Positions 27,802-38,514 of a stretch of DNA of 64,000 nt are shown one piece after another (the first letter of the stretch is position 1; every line of letters starts with the position of its first letter). Made by a program: the position numbers and the translations under genes. The notes below the pieces were generated by a model. The model did no database searches. It saw only the letters and a program-made list of their open reading frames with translations, and had not been told where the DNA came from. This stretch comes from Serratia silvae (GTDB lineage: Bacteria > Pseudomonadota > Gammaproteobacteria > Enterobacterales > Enterobacteriaceae), in the NCBI RefSeq assembly GCF_023282985.1, contig NZ_JAGQDC010000005.1, positions 1-64,000 of the forward strand, written 5' to 3'.

Positions 27802-28806
27802 ATGAAAAAAGCACTCTTACCTTGCCTGATCGCCACGCTGATTACCGCTCACTCCGCCTGGGCCGAAGATGCCGTGGCGGTGCAAAAAGCCAACAAACCT
27901 TTCACCATGGGCGTCGTGGTTAAAGTTGGCGGCATCCCGTGGTTTAACGTGATGGAACAGGGCATTAAAGAGGAAGGCAAGGCTTTGGGCGTCAACGCTT
28001 GGCAGGTTGGGCCAACGACGGCGGATCCGGCAGAGCAGGTACGGGCGATTGAAGACCTGATCGCCAAAAAGGTCGACGTGATTGGAGTGGTGCCTAACGA
28101 TGCTAAGGTGTTGGAGCCGGTACTCAAACGTGCTCAGGAAGCCGGAATTAAGGTGATCACCCATGAATCTCCGGCCCAGGTGAATGCGGACTGGGATTTC
28201 GAACTGCTGGATACCCAGATCATGGGGGCCAATCACATGAAAGATATGGCGCAGTGTATGGGTGAAGAAGGTAAGTACGCCATGTTTGTCGGCAGCCTGA
28301 CGGTTCCGCTGGTGAACGACTGGGCTGACGCCGCGATTGCCTACCAAAAAGCGCATTATCCGAAGATGACCCTGGTTGACGATCGTTTTGGGGTGGCGGA
28401 ATCGGTTGATGACTCAATGCGTACTGCTAACGATTTGCTTTCCAAGTACAAAGATCTGAAAGGGATCATGTCATTCGGTTCGCAAGGGCCGATCGGTGCG
28501 GGCCGCGCCATTGATAAGCGTAAGAAGAACGACGCCACCTGCGTGTTTGGTACCTTCACGCCGGGTCAGGGCATCAAACTGCTGGAGAAAGGCGCCATCG
28601 ACGGTGGTTATATCTCCAACCCAATGCTGGCGGGCAAAGTGTTTGTTCAGGTTGCCACCGCCATGATGAACGGTGAGCCGATCAAGGATGGCGGTAAGCT
28701 GGGCGACATGGGGGAAATCAAAATTCAGGGTAATACCATTCTCAGCAACAACCCGGAAAAACTGGACGTGGAAAACACCAAGCGTTTGGTCAAGCTTGGC
28801 CTGTAA
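27802..28806 (+). CDS. sugar ABC importer, periplasmic binding protein
   Basis: A 334-residue periplasmic protein with signal peptide ending SAWA|ED. It has the ribose/AI-2-type binding fold: FTMGVVVKVGGIPWFNVMEQGIKEEG, AIEDLIAKKVDVIGVVPND, ITHESP, then GIMSFGSQGPIGAGRAI and GGYISNPMLAG. It is closest by eye to LsrB- and rhamnose-type binding proteins. As the first importer gene, 205 bp after the regulator stop and with a signal peptide, it delivers the locus's sugar to the permeases. Substrate inferred as L-xylulose or a related ketopentose from the catabolic genes. Confidence 0.88.
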   Translation: MKKALLPCLIATLITAHSAWAEDAVAVQKANKPFTMGVVVKVGGIPWFNVMEQGIKEEGKALGVNAWQVGPTTADPAEQVRAIEDLIAKKVDVIGVVPNDAKVLEPVLKRAQEAGIKVITHESPAQVNADWDFELLDTQIMGANHMKDMAQCMGEEGKYAMFVGSLTVPLVNDWADAAIAYQKAHYPKMTLVDDRFGVAESVDDSMRTANDLLSKYKDLKGIMSFGSQGPIGAGRAIDKRKKNDATCVFGTFTPGQGIKLLEKGAIDGGYISNPMLAGKVFVQVATAMMNGEPIKDGGKLGDMGEIKIQGNTILSNNPEKLDVENTKRLVKLGL

Positions 28807-28871
28807 ACACGGGTGATGTGGTATTGCCGGGCAAGCATTTTGCCCGGCATCTGGTTATTGCAGGGAACCAT

Positions 28872-30389
28872 ATGATGAGTCAACTTTCTGATATTGATAA
28901 TAAAGTGCCATTGATTACGCTGAAATCACTGTCAAAAAGCTTCGGGGGGCATCAGGCGCTGAAAAATATCACGCTGACCTTGAACCAGGGGGAGGTCCAT
29001 TGTCTGGCAGGGGCTAATGGCTGTGGCAAAAGCACTCTGATTAAAACCATCAGTGGCGTCTACGCTCCCGATGTGGGCAGCGAAATATGCATCGACGATA
29101 AGGCCTACAACCGCCTGACCCCAGGGCGTGCGCGTGATTTAGGTATTCAGGTTATCTATCAGGATCTTTCGCTATTTCCTAATTTGACGGTGGCGGAAAA
29201 TATCGCGTTTGAATACAACCTGAACGGCTATCTAGGCTGGTTCAGCAAGCGCAAACTCCAGGCTAAAGCCCGGCAAATCCTTGATGAGCTGGCATTCAAT
29301 ATCGATCCCGATGCGCTAGTGCAGCATTTACCTATTGCCCAACGTCAGCAGATCGCGATTTGCCGCGCCTTGGTAGCACAGGCACGCTTGGTGATTATGG
29401 ATGAACCGACCGCTTCGCTAACGCGTACCGAGGTCAATCAACTGCTGCGCACGGTGAACTATCTGCGGGATAAAAATATTACCGTGGTGTTTGTCAGCCA
29501 CCGCCTGGATGAAGTGAAAGAGATTTCTGACCGTATCACGGTGATCCGTGACGGCGAAAAAGTGGGTACCTGGGAAGCGCAGGATTTATCGACCGGGCGC
29601 ATTACCGAACTGATGACCGGGCTGACCATCGTGCATGAGCAAAAACCACCAAATGCCGAGCTGGGCAAGGTGGTGATGCAATTGGATAAGCTGAGCCGCA
29701 AAGGCCAGTTTCAGGAGGTTTCGTTCAGTCTGCATCGCGGTGAGGTGTTGGGGCTGTGTGGGCTGCTGGGGGCAGGGCGTACCGAACTGGCGCTCAGCCT
29801 GTTTGGCATCACGCGCCCAGACAGTGGCGAACTGCACATCGAGGGTAAAAAAGTTCGCATCAAAAACAACACCCAGGCGATTGAGCTGGGTATTGGCTAC
29901 GTGTCGGAAGATCGCCTGACGCTGGGGGCCGTTCTAGCTCAGTCAGTGGCCGACAACATGGTGCTATCCATCCTCAAACGTATCCGCACGCCGTGGTGCC
30001 TGATTGATGAGGCGCATAAGGATGAGCTGGTGCAGCAGTGGGTCAAGGATCTGGATATCAAGGTAAGTAACCCTGACGACGCTTTGTCCACTTTATCTGG
30101 GGGTAATCAGCAGAAAGTGGTGTTGGCGAAATGGATCCTGACCCGGCCCAAGATCCTGATCTTGGATGCGCCAACGGTGGGCGTAGACATTGGTGCCAAG
30201 GACAGTATTTACAAGCTGATCCATCGCCTGTCCGGCGTTGGCATCGCCGTATTGCTGATCTCTGATGAGGTTCCCGAGGTTTATTACAACTGCGACCGCA
30301 TTTTGCATATGTCGCAGGGGCGGATCGTCAATGAACTGATCCCCGGCCAGATGAGTGAGCAGCAGCTTGCGGAGGCGATTAATGGTTAA
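28872..30389 (+). CDS. sugar ABC importer, double ATPase (RbsA/XylG type)
   Basis: A 505-residue ATPase with two nucleotide-binding domains in tandem. The first has Walker A GANGCGKST (about residue 45), the signature LPIAQRQQIAICRAL and Walker B LVIMDEPTAS. The second has a degenerate Walker A (GLLGAGRTE) and LSGGNQQKVVLAKWI, the usual asymmetry of RbsA/MglA/LsrA. ATG 28872 follows CAGGGAA; an ORF start at 28818 lacks one, and ATG 28875 is an alternative. The stop overlaps the permease start by eight bases. Confidence 0.92.
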   Translation: MMSQLSDIDNKVPLITLKSLSKSFGGHQALKNITLTLNQGEVHCLAGANGCGKSTLIKTISGVYAPDVGSEICIDDKAYNRLTPGRARDLGIQVIYQDLSLFPNLTVAENIAFEYNLNGYLGWFSKRKLQAKARQILDELAFNIDPDALVQHLPIAQRQQIAICRALVAQARLVIMDEPTASLTRTEVNQLLRTVNYLRDKNITVVFVSHRLDEVKEISDRITVIRDGEKVGTWEAQDLSTGRITELMTGLTIVHEQKPPNAELGKVVMQLDKLSRKGQFQEVSFSLHRGEVLGLCGLLGAGRTELALSLFGITRPDSGELHIEGKKVRIKNNTQAIELGIGYVSEDRLTLGAVLAQSVADNMVLSILKRIRTPWCLIDEAHKDELVQQWVKDLDIKVSNPDDALSTLSGGNQQKVVLAKWILTRPKILILDAPTVGVDIGAKDSIYKLIHRLSGVGIAVLLISDEVPEVYYNCDRILHMSQGRIVNELIPGQMSEQQLAEAING

Positions 30390-31371
30390 TGTAAACTGGC
30401 TTAAGCCGAGTTCTGTCGAGGGATGGTTGGGCTGGGTGATTGCCATCATGCTGGTGCTGTTCTCCCTGCTCAGCAGCGAGTTTCTCTCGTTGCAGAACCT
30501 GCTGGATTTAAGTGAAAGCTACGCGGTTACCGGTATTTTTGCCTTGGGCTTGTTTGTGGTGTTGGTCACCGGCGGTATCGATATCTCATTCGCGGCGGTG
30601 GCTTCGGTGGTGCAGTACGCGGTGGCTTCGCTGCTGATGCACGACATGGTGACCAACCCGGCCTGGTGTCTGCTGATCGCGGTAGCGATAGGCGTGACTC
30701 TGGGCATGGTCAACGCCATCTTGATCTACTCGCTGAATATCGTCTCGATCATTATCACCATCAGCATGCAATCCTTGCTGTTTGGTCTGCTGATGTGGGT
30801 CACCGGTGGCCAGAGTATTTATGACTTGCCAGACTGGTGGATCGCCCAACGCTCGGTTCTGCCTTTCAACTATGGCGGTGAAAGCTATCAGATTGGTTTA
30901 CCGCTGGTGGTGATGCTGGCCATCGCTCTGCTAACCCTATTGCTGCTGACGAAAACCCATATCGGCCGCCAGTTGTACGCGGTGGGCGGTAGCCCTGAAT
31001 CGGCCCGGCGTATCGGTATCCGTGTCGTGCTGGTGTATCTGTTTGCTTACGGCTACCTCGGGGCTACCGCCGCCATTGGCGGCATGTTGCAGGTGTACAG
31101 GATGAGCGAAGTTGTGCCTAGCGCACTGGTAGGGGGCGAACTGGATGTGTTGGCCGCAGCGGTGCTTGGTGGCGCCAGCCTGTCCGGTGGGCGTGGCACG
31201 GTGATTGGGACGCTGATGGGGGTGTTCCTGATCGGTATCCTGAAAAACGGTCTGAACCTGATCGGCGTATCCAGCTACTTCGTCAATATCGTGATTGGCA
31301 TGGTGATCGTGGCGGCGATATGCGTCACGCATTATAAGAAACGCAAAGAAACCGACGTCGGTTTCGTCTGA
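30382..31371 (+). CDS. sugar ABC importer, permease 1 (RbsC/LsrC family)
   Basis: A 329-residue inner-membrane permease with about nine hydrophobic segments. It has the family stretch FVVLVTGGIDISFAAVASV (about residue 50) and AVLGGASLSGGRGTVIGTLMG near 255 that docks on the ATPase. ATG 30382 overlaps the ATPase stop; an earlier in-frame ATG at 30355 would lie deep in the ATPase gene. It pairs with permease 2 as a heterodimer. Confidence 0.92.
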   Translation: MVNVNWLKPSSVEGWLGWVIAIMLVLFSLLSSEFLSLQNLLDLSESYAVTGIFALGLFVVLVTGGIDISFAAVASVVQYAVASLLMHDMVTNPAWCLLIAVAIGVTLGMVNAILIYSLNIVSIIITISMQSLLFGLLMWVTGGQSIYDLPDWWIAQRSVLPFNYGGESYQIGLPLVVMLAIALLTLLLLTKTHIGRQLYAVGGSPESARRIGIRVVLVYLFAYGYLGATAAIGGMLQVYRMSEVVPSALVGGELDVLAAAVLGGASLSGGRGTVIGTLMGVFLIGILKNGLNLIGVSSYFVNIVIGMVIVAAICVTHYKKRKETDVGFV

Positions 31372-31385
31372 CAGGGGCCAAAAGG

Positions 31386-32432
31386 ATGAAAAACAACCGT
31401 TTATTAGCTTTTGATGGCACGGTATCCGGCCTGCTGGGGATCTGCTGTCTGGCGACCTTGACATTTACGCTGCTGATGCCGGGGCGCTTTTTTACCGGAA
31501 ACACTTTTCTCAGCATTGCGTTTCAACTGCCTGAACTGGGGTTACTGACCTTTGCCATGTTCGTGCCGATGCTGAGCGGCGGGCTGAACCTGTCGATCAT
31601 CGGTACCGCCAACCTGACCAGCCTGTTTATGGCCTGGTTGCTGATTAGCTTTGTACCGCCAGAGGCCAGTACGGCGGTGCAGCTGATGTGGTTGGTGCTC
31701 GCGTTGCTGGGAGCCGCGCTGATCGCAGTGATCATTGGCTGCCTGACCGGGCTGATGATCTCCCGCATTGGTGCCCACCCAATTCTGGTGACCTTAGGCA
31801 GTATGACGATTATCAGCGGGATCGGCGTCTACCTGACCAAAGGGGCGGCGTTGAGCGGCATGCCGCCGTTGGTACGCAGTATGGGATCGGAAGTGGTCTG
31901 GGGCGTACCGGTACCCATGCTGATTTTCATCGTGGCATCGCTGGCGTTGGCGCTGTTGCTGGGTAAAACCCGACTGGGCAAATCCATCTACATGTGCGGC
32001 AGCAATATCAACGCCACCTGGTTTAGCGGCATCCGTACTGACCGGGTGATGCTGGCCATCTATACCATTTCCAGCCTGCTGTGCGTGTTGGCAGGCTTGA
32101 TCATGATGGCGCGTTTCAACTCGGCGCGCATGGGTTACGGCGATTCCTATCTACTATTGACCGTACTGGCGATTGTGCTGGGGGGAACCAATCCGTTTGG
32201 CGGCGTTGGCAAGGTCAGCCATGTGTTTTGTGCATTGCTGGTGTTACAGGTAATCGCCACCGGCCTGAGCCTGTTGGGCGTCAGCCTGCACGTGAATCTG
32301 GCAGTGTGGGGCATTACCCTGATCTGCGCGCTGGCTTTCAGAACTTTTAAGGACAAATGGCAGGCACGGCGTGCCATGGATCGTAATCGGGCCAAGCTGC
32401 AGCATTCGCTGGCCACCGGTGAGGAAAAATAA
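31386..32432 (+). CDS. sugar ABC importer, permease 2 (RbsC/LsrD family)
   Basis: A 348-residue permease with FAMFVPMLSGGLNLSIIGTANLT near residue 55 and VLAIVLGGTNPFGGVGKVSHVF near 260, the counterparts of the permease 1 motifs. It starts 15 bp after permease 1 behind AAAGGA, and its stop overlaps the next ATG by one base, so the operon is tightly coupled. Confidence 0.92.
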   Translation: MKNNRLLAFDGTVSGLLGICCLATLTFTLLMPGRFFTGNTFLSIAFQLPELGLLTFAMFVPMLSGGLNLSIIGTANLTSLFMAWLLISFVPPEASTAVQLMWLVLALLGAALIAVIIGCLTGLMISRIGAHPILVTLGSMTIISGIGVYLTKGAALSGMPPLVRSMGSEVVWGVPVPMLIFIVASLALALLLGKTRLGKSIYMCGSNINATWFSGIRTDRVMLAIYTISSLLCVLAGLIMMARFNSARMGYGDSYLLLTVLAIVLGGTNPFGGVGKVSHVFCALLVLQVIATGLSLLGVSLHVNLAVWGITLICALAFRTFKDKWQARRAMDRNRAKLQHSLATGEEK

Positions 32433-33328
32433 TGCGTAGTCATCCGTTAGGGATTTATGAGAAAGCGCTGCCCAAGCAAACCAGTTGGTTGGAGAAGCTG
32501 GCGCTGGCCAAAGCCTGTGGCTTTGATTTTGTCGAAATGTCGATTGATGAGAGTGACGAGCGTTTGGCCCGCCTGGACTGGACTGCGGAAGAACGCATGG
32601 CCGTCATTCAGGCCATGCAACAGACCGGCATCCGCATCCCGACGCTGTGCCTCTCGGCGCACCGGCGTTTCCCGTTTGGTAGCCGTGATAGCGCCACCCG
32701 CGACCGGGCCAGGGCGATCATGGTCAAGGCGATCAAGCTGGCGCAGGACTTGGGCATTCGCACCATTCAACTGGCGGGCTACGATGTCTATTACGAACCG
32801 CAGGACAGCGAAACGATAGCGCGTTTTGAAGCCTCGCTGGCCTGGGCTGTGGCACAAGCAGCCGGGGCGCAGGTGATGTGTGCAGTAGAGATTATGGATA
32901 CGCCTTTTATCAACGCCATCAGCAAGTGGAAAGTGCTGGCAGACAAGATCAACTCACCGTGGTTTACCGTTTACCCGGATATCGGCAACCTGACCGCCTG
33001 GGGCAACGATGTGGACAGCGAACTGAGCTGTGGCATCGATCAGATCGCGGCTATCCACCTGAAAGATACTTATCCGGTCACTGAGCAAGCACCGGGGCAG
33101 TTCCGCGATGTGCCTTTTGGGGACGGGTGCGTGGACTTTGTCGGGCTGTTTAAAACCCTGCAGCGGCTCAACTATCGCGGCACCTTCCTGATCGAGATGT
33201 GGACCGAAAAGTCGCCGCAGCCCTTGTTGGATATCATTCATGCGCGTCAGTGGATCGAGGAGCAGATGTGTCTTGCTGGCTGGCAGGATGAGCGTTCATC
33301 CATGACGATCCCGGGGGAGATAGCCTGA
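32432..33328 (+). CDS. L-xylulose/L-ribulose-5-phosphate 3-epimerase (SgbU/UlaE family)
   Basis: A 298-residue TIM-barrel epimerase that converts L-xylulose-5-phosphate to L-ribulose-5-phosphate. It starts PLGIYEKALPKQTSWLEKLALAKACGFDFVEMSIDESDERLARLDW, as UlaE/SgbU do (first 45 residues). Metal-site residues follow in order: AVEIMDTPF, VYPDIGNLTAWGND, AIHLKDT and GTFLIEMWTEK. It is translationally coupled to the importer before it and the kinase after it by one-base overlaps. Confidence 0.92.
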   Translation: MRSHPLGIYEKALPKQTSWLEKLALAKACGFDFVEMSIDESDERLARLDWTAEERMAVIQAMQQTGIRIPTLCLSAHRRFPFGSRDSATRDRARAIMVKAIKLAQDLGIRTIQLAGYDVYYEPQDSETIARFEASLAWAVAQAAGAQVMCAVEIMDTPFINAISKWKVLADKINSPWFTVYPDIGNLTAWGNDVDSELSCGIDQIAAIHLKDTYPVTEQAPGQFRDVPFGDGCVDFVGLFKTLQRLNYRGTFLIEMWTEKSPQPLLDIIHARQWIEEQMCLAGWQDERSSMTIPGEIA

Positions 33329-34806
33329 TGAGTCACTATTATTTGGGGATCGACCTGGGCGGAACCGTCACCAAAGCCGGTATCTATACTCCTGAGGGCC
33401 AGGAGTGGGTCGTCACCGAACAGGCATTACCGTTGCTAAGCCCGCAGCGTGGATTTTGTGAAAGGGATATGACCGGGCTGTGGGAAGCCACCTGTCAGGT
33501 GATCCGCCGGGCGTTGGCCGAAAGCAAGATAGATGCCGGGCAAATCAAAGGGGTGAGCTTCTCGGCGCATGGCAAAGGGCTTTACCTGGTGGACAAACAG
33601 GGCCGGGCCGTGCGCAACGGCATTGTTTCATCTGACTCACGCGCCCAAGCTTTGGTCAGCCGTTGGCAGGAAGAGGGCAAAGATCGCCAGGCCTATGGCT
33701 ACAGTCTGCAACAGCTATGGCCATCGCATCCTGCGGCGTTACTACACTGGCTGAAAGAGCACGAACCGGAAAGCTACGCGCAAACCGGTTATGTGCTGAT
33801 GGTGCATGACTATATTCGCTACTGCCTGACCGGTGCATTTACCAGTGAGGAAACCAATATTTCCGGCAGTAACCTGTTTAACCAACAGCAGGGCGCGATC
33901 GACCCGACACTGTTGGCGATCTTTGGCATTGAGGAAGTAGCGGATAAAACGCCAGCGATCATCGGCTCTGCCGACTGTGCTGGCTATGTCACGACCGCCG
34001 CTGCGCAGTTAAGCGGTCTGAAAGCCGGTACGCCGGTATTTGGCGGTATGTTCGACGTGGTAGGGGCGGCTTTGACCTCTGGAGTTCAGGATGCCAGCAA
34101 ACTCAGCGCGGTAGCCGGAACCTGGTCCATCGCCACCCGGGTTTTCGAACGCATCATGCCAGCGGAATACCCTTATGTTTGGGGTAAATACAGCATTCCT
34201 GGCAGCTATTTCGTGCATGAAGGCAGTCCGACCTCGGCCAGCAACCTCGCCTGGTTTGTGCAGCAGTTTCTCCCCAACCTGCCGGACAGCTACGCTACCA
34301 TGAACCAGTGGGCGCAGCAGGGTTATCAGAAGTCGGAGGATATTTTGTTCTTCCCGTGGCTGTACGGCTCCAACTTCAAGGCCAATGTGAACGGTGGTTT
34401 CCTTGGGCTATGTGGCCATCATGGCGTGGAAGATATGGTTTATGCCATCTATCAGGGGATCGTATTCTCGCATCTGCTGCACCAGGATCGCATTCTGGCA
34501 CTCAGTGCAGGGGCCCAAAGTATCCGCTTTACCGGTGGGCCGACCCATTCACGGGTGTGGATGCAGATGTTTTGTGATGCCAGCAATCTGCCGTTGGAAA
34601 TTGTCGATGTGCGCCAGTCTGGCTGCCGGGCCGCAGCGCTGTGTGCTTCGGTGGGGGCCGGCGAGTTTAGTGGGTTCAGCACCGCCATGGAGGCCAGCCA
34701 GGCACCGATTGTCCGTCTTGAGCCAGATGCCGCGAAACACCGCGTATTGCGCCAACGATTTGACCGCTTCAAGCGGGTGGCGACAGCGCTCAGTGCAGTG
34801 GAATAA
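33328..34806 (+). CDS. lyxK: FGGY-family L-xylulose kinase, LyxK-like
   Basis: A 492-residue sugar kinase. The ATP-binding motif YYLGIDLGGTVTKAGIYTPEG opens the protein (residues 4-24), and KGVSFSAHGKGLYLVDKQG, SSDSRAQALVSRWQEEG, LWPSHPAALLHWLKEHEPE, MVHDYIRYCLTG and VAGTWSIATRVF follow E. coli LyxK segment by segment. LyxK phosphorylates L-xylulose. The last gene of the operon, it feeds the 3-epimerase and the divergent 4-epimerase to yield D-xylulose-5-phosphate. L-Ribulose or another ketopentose cannot be excluded. Confidence 0.82.
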   Translation: MSHYYLGIDLGGTVTKAGIYTPEGQEWVVTEQALPLLSPQRGFCERDMTGLWEATCQVIRRALAESKIDAGQIKGVSFSAHGKGLYLVDKQGRAVRNGIVSSDSRAQALVSRWQEEGKDRQAYGYSLQQLWPSHPAALLHWLKEHEPESYAQTGYVLMVHDYIRYCLTGAFTSEETNISGSNLFNQQQGAIDPTLLAIFGIEEVADKTPAIIGSADCAGYVTTAAAQLSGLKAGTPVFGGMFDVVGAALTSGVQDASKLSAVAGTWSIATRVFERIMPAEYPYVWGKYSIPGSYFVHEGSPTSASNLAWFVQQFLPNLPDSYATMNQWAQQGYQKSEDILFFPWLYGSNFKANVNGGFLGLCGHHGVEDMVYAIYQGIVFSHLLHQDRILALSAGAQSIRFTGGPTHSRVWMQMFCDASNLPLEIVDVRQSGCRAAALCASVGAGEFSGFSTAMEASQAPIVRLEPDAAKHRVLRQRFDRFKRVATALSAVE

Positions 34807-34829
34807 CCACCAGACTCTCCTCTCCCCAA

Positions 34830-34850
34830 AGCGCAGCTATGGGCTGCGCT
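34830..34850 (+). terminator. hairpin after the pentose operon
   Basis: AGCGCAGC-TATGG-GCTGCGCT, an 8-bp perfect stem 24 bp after the kinase stop, followed only by ATCATTT. Probable operon end. The remaining DNA to ydiJ holds no other feature I can support. Confidence 0.5.
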
Positions 34851-35039
34851 ATCATTTCCTCCGCTAAATAATGCCAAATGCAGGATGTACAAGCGGCAAA
34901 ACACCCGCCATTATGAGGTAGATAGCGATGACGCAGTAGCGGGTAACGGCCCTTGCGGTTATCGTGATAATAAAAGACAGGGGAGGGCCAGTTCCGGGCC
35001 CGATTAAGCAATTAAGAGCAGACAGAGTCAAACAAGCGA

Positions 35040-38000
35040 ATGATCCCACAAATTTCTCAGGCACCCGGCCTCGTTCAACGGGTGCTAGACTTTTTGGCCG
35101 CGTTAAAACAGAGCGGATTCAACGGCGATACCGCCACCAGCTATGCCGATCGGTTGACGATGGCGACAGATAACAGCATTTACCAACTGTTGCCAGATGC
35201 CGTGGTGTTCCCTCGCTCAACCGCTGACGTGGCGCTTATCGCCCGGCTGGCCGACGAGGATCGCTTCAAGGCGCTGACCTTCAGCCCGCGCGGTGGTGGC
35301 ACTGGCACCAATGGGCAGGCACTTAATACCGGCATTGTGGTTGATATGTCGCGCTACATGAACCGCATTCTGGACATCAACGTTGAGCAGGGCTGGGTGC
35401 GAGTAGAAGCCGGGGTGATTAAAGATCAGCTCAACCAGTATTTGCGGCCGCTCGGCTATTTCTTCGCGCCGGAGCTTTCTACCAGCAACCGCGCTACCCT
35501 TGGCGGCATGATCAATACCGATGCGTCAGGCCAGGGTTCGCTGGTGTATGGTAAAACCTCAGACCACGTGTTGGGGCTGCGGGCGGTGTTGTTGGGGGGG
35601 GAAATGATCGACACCCGCGTCATGCCGACGCCGCTGGCGGAAACGATTGCTCAGGAAGACACACCAGAAGGGCGGATCTACCACACCGTGCTGAATCGTT
35701 GCCGTGAGCAACGGGCGCTGATCCTGGAAAAATTCCCCAAGCTAAACCGCTTCCTTACCGGCTACGATCTGCGCCACGTGTTGAGCGACGATCTGCAAAC
35801 CTTCGATCTGACACGTATTCTCACCGGTGCCGAAGGGACCTTGGCCTTTATCACCGAAGCGCGGCTGGATATCACGCCGTTGCCGAAGGTGCGGCGGCTG
35901 GTTAACGTCAAATATGACTCTTTCGATTCGGCCCTGCGCAATGCCCCCTTTATGGTGGAAGCCAAGGCGCTGTCGGTGGAAACCATCGATTCCAAGGTGC
36001 TGAATCTGGCCCGGGAAGATATCGTCTGGCACTCGGTTAGCGAGCTGATCACCAACGTGCCGGATAAAGAGATGCTCGGTCTGAACATCGTTGAGTTTGC
36101 CGGTGACGATAAGGAACTGATCGACGGTCAGATGGAAGCGCTGTGCGAGCGTCTTGACGATCTGATCGCCGAGCAGCAGGTTGGGGTGATCGGCTATCAG
36201 ATTTGCGGCGATCTGACCGGCATTGAGCGCATCTATAATATGCGCAAAAAGGCGGTTGGCTTGCTGGGTAACGCCAAAGGGCAGGCCAAGCCCATCCCGT
36301 TTGCCGAAGATACCTGCGTGCCGCCGCAGCATCTGGCCGATTACATTACCGAATTCCGCCAACTGCTAGATGGCCATAATCTGAGCTACGGCATGTTCGG
36401 CCACGTGGATGCCGGGGTGTTGCACGTGCGTCCGGCATTGGATATGTGCGATCCCCAGCAAGAAGTGCTGATGAAGCAGATCTCTGACCAGGTGGTGGCG
36501 TTAACCGCGAAATACGGTGGCCTGCTGTGGGGGGAACACGGCAAGGGCTTCCGGGCGGAGTATAGCCCGGCGTTCTTCGGTGAAGAGCTCTATGAAGAAC
36601 TGCGCCGCATCAAGGCTGCATTTGATCCGCTCAATCGCCTCAACCCGGGTAAGATCTGTCCGCCGTTGGGCGTTGATGCCGTGATGATGAAAGTGGATGC
36701 GGTGAAACGCGGCACTTTGGATCGCCGCATTCCCATCGATGTCCGCACCTCGTTCCGTGGTGCGATGGAGTGTAACGGCAACGGGCTTTGTTTCAACTTT
36801 GACGTACACAGCCCGATGTGTCCGTCTATGAAGATTACCGCTAACCGGATCCATTCGCCGAAAGGCCGTGCGGCCCTGGTGCGCGAATGGTTACGGTTAC
36901 TGGCAGAGCAGGGCGTCGACCCCGTCGCGCTGGAAAAGCAGTTGCCGCAGCAGCGCCTCAGCTTCCGCACCCTGGTTGAGAAAACCCGTAATAGCTGGCA
37001 TGCAGGCAAGGGCGAATATGACTTCTCCCATGAGGTCAAAGAAGCGATGTCTGGCTGCCTGGCCTGTAAAGCCTGTTCGACCCAGTGCCCAATCAAGATC
37101 GACGTGCCGGGCTTCCGTTCGCGCTTCCTGCAGCTTTATCACACCCGCTATTTGCGCCCGATGCGTGACTACATGGTCGCTGGCGTTGAGAGCTATACCC
37201 CGTTGATGGCCAAAGCGCCGAAGGTGTTCAACTTCTTCTTCAAGCAGCCTTGGGTGCGCGAACTGAGTCGCAACAGCATCGGCATGGTGGATTTACCGCT
37301 GCTTTCCAGCCCAACGTTACGCCAGCAACTTTCTGGTCATAGCGCGTTCAGCATGACGCTTGAACAGCTGGAGGCATTGGGAGAAAGCCAGCGCGAGCAG
37401 CATGTGCTGGTGGTGCAGGATCCGTTTACCAGCTATTACGATGCTCAGGTCGTGGCAGACTTTGTGCGGCTGGTGGAAAAGCTGGGTTACAAGCCGGTGC
37501 TGTTGCCTTTCTCACCGAACGGTAAGGCGCAGCATATCAAGGGCTTCCTGACGCGCTTTGCTAAAACGGCGCGCAAGACTGCGGACTTCCTCAACCGGGT
37601 GGCCAAACTGGGGATGCCGATGGTGGGCGTCGATCCGGCGCTGGTGCTGTGTTATCGCGACGAGTATCAAGAAATTCTCGGGGCTGAACGGGGTAATTTC
37701 CAAGTGCAATTGGTCCATGAATGGCTGCAAAAGTTGTTGGCAGAACGTGCGGAACAGCCCGCTACCGGGGAAGCCTGGTATCTGTTTGGCCATTGCACCG
37801 AAACCACCGCATTACCAGCCAGTACCCAGCAGTGGACTGCTATCTTTGCGCGTTTTGGCGCCAGGTTGGAAAACGTCAGCGTGGGTTGCTGCGGCATGGC
37901 GGGCACTTACGGCCACGAAGCCAAGAATCTGCAAAATTCCCTGGGGATTTATGAGCTATCATGGCATCAGGCGCTACAGCGTTTGCCAAGGCAACGCTGT

Positions 38001-38096
38001 CTGGCGACCGGTTATTCTTGCCGCAGTCAGGTAAAACGCATTGAAGGCAATGGCGTGCGGCATCCATTACAGGCACTTCTGGAGATGATTGCGTGA
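35040..38096 (+). CDS. ydiJ: FAD- and Fe-S-dependent 2-hydroxyacid dehydrogenase YdiJ
   Basis: A 1018-residue fused flavoprotein, the same length as E. coli YdiJ, which is reported to oxidise D-2-hydroxyglutarate. The N-terminal FAD-binding domain has [18 protein letters not shown] and [20 protein letters not shown]. The FAD-oxidase C domain contains [13 protein letters not shown] and [14 protein letters not shown]. Two Fe-S motifs follow: CNGNGLC...MCPSM and [17 protein letters not shown]-type C-terminal domain has [18 protein letters not shown]. Soluble or membrane-peripheral. The Shine-Dalgarno is weak. It overlaps menI by four bases (GTGA). Confidence 0.92.
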   Translation: MIPQISQAPGLVQRVLDFLAALKQSGFNGDTATSYADRLTMATDNSIYQLLPDAVVFPRSTADVALIARLADEDRFKALTFSPRGGGTGTNGQALNTGIVVDMSRYMNRILDINVEQGWVRVEAGVIKDQLNQYLRPLGYFFAPELSTSNRATLGGMINTDASGQGSLVYGKTSDHVLGLRAVLLGGEMIDTRVMPTPLAETIAQEDTPEGRIYHTVLNRCREQRALILEKFPKLNRFLTGYDLRHVLSDDLQTFDLTRILTGAEGTLAFITEARLDITPLPKVRRLVNVKYDSFDSALRNAPFMVEAKALSVETIDSKVLNLAREDIVWHSVSELITNVPDKEMLGLNIVEFAGDDKELIDGQMEALCERLDDLIAEQQVGVIGYQICGDLTGIERIYNMRKKAVGLLGNAKGQAKPIPFAEDTCVPPQHLADYITEFRQLLDGHNLSYGMFGHVDAGVLHVRPALDMCDPQQEVLMKQISDQVVALTAKYGGLLWGEHGKGFRAEYSPAFFGEELYEELRRIKAAFDPLNRLNPGKICPPLGVDAVMMKVDAVKRGTLDRRIPIDVRTSFRGAMECNGNGLCFNFDVHSPMCPSMKITANRIHSPKGRAALVREWLRLLAEQGVDPVALEKQLPQQRLSFRTLVEKTRNSWHAGKGEYDFSHEVKEAMSGCLACKACSTQCPIKIDVPGFRSRFLQLYHTRYLRPMRDYMVAGVESYTPLMAKAPKVFNFFFKQPWVRELSRNSIGMVDLPLLSSPTLRQQLSGHSAFSMTLEQLEALGESQREQHVLVVQDPFTSYYDAQVVADFVRLVEKLGYKPVLLPFSPNGKAQHIKGFLTRFAKTARKTADFLNRVAKLGMPMVGVDPALVLCYRDEYQEILGAERGNFQVQLVHEWLQKLLAERAEQPATGEAWYLFGHCTETTALPASTQQWTAIFARFGARLENVSVGCCGMAGTYGHEAKNLQNSLGIYELSWHQALQRLPRQRCLATGYSCRSQVKRIEGNGVRHPLQALLEMIA

Positions 38097-38509
38097 AGCT
38101 GTGGAAACGTGAAACAACGCTGGAACAACTCAACCAAAGCGGCGAAGGTTGCATGGTAGCCCATGTGGGCATTCAGTTCACCCGCTTGGAAGAGGACTAT
38201 TTAGAGGCGGTGATGCCCGTCGATCACCGCACTACCCAGCCGTTTGGCCTGTTGCACGGTGGGGCTTCGGTGGTGCTGGCCGAGTCGATGGGCTCAATGG
38301 CCGGTTATCTGTGTACCGAAGGGGAACAAAAGGTGGTGGGGTTGGAGGTCAATGCCAACCATCTGCGCGCGGTATTTAAAGGGCAGGTACGTGGGGTTTG
38401 CCGTGCGTTGCACGCTGGCCGCCGCAATCAGGTTTGGCAGATCGAGATCTTCGACGATCACGATCGCCTGTGTTGTACTTCCAGGCTAACCACGGCTGTG
38501 CTGGAGTAA
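38093..38509 (+). CDS. menI: 1,4-dihydroxy-2-naphthoyl-CoA hydrolase
   Basis: A 138-residue hot-dog thioesterase that releases DHNA for menaquinone synthesis. It has [21 protein letters not shown] with the catalytic Glu (about residue 63), and [21 protein letters not shown], as in E. coli YdiI/MenI. The GTG start overlaps the ydiJ stop (GTGA), so translation is coupled as in E. coli's ydiIJ pair. Confidence 0.92.
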   Translation: MKLWKRETTLEQLNQSGEGCMVAHVGIQFTRLEEDYLEAVMPVDHRTTQPFGLLHGGASVVLAESMGSMAGYLCTEGEQKVVGLEVNANHLRAVFKGQVRGVCRALHAGRRNQVWQIEIFDDHDRLCCTSRLTTAVLE

Positions 38510-38514
38510 TACCA

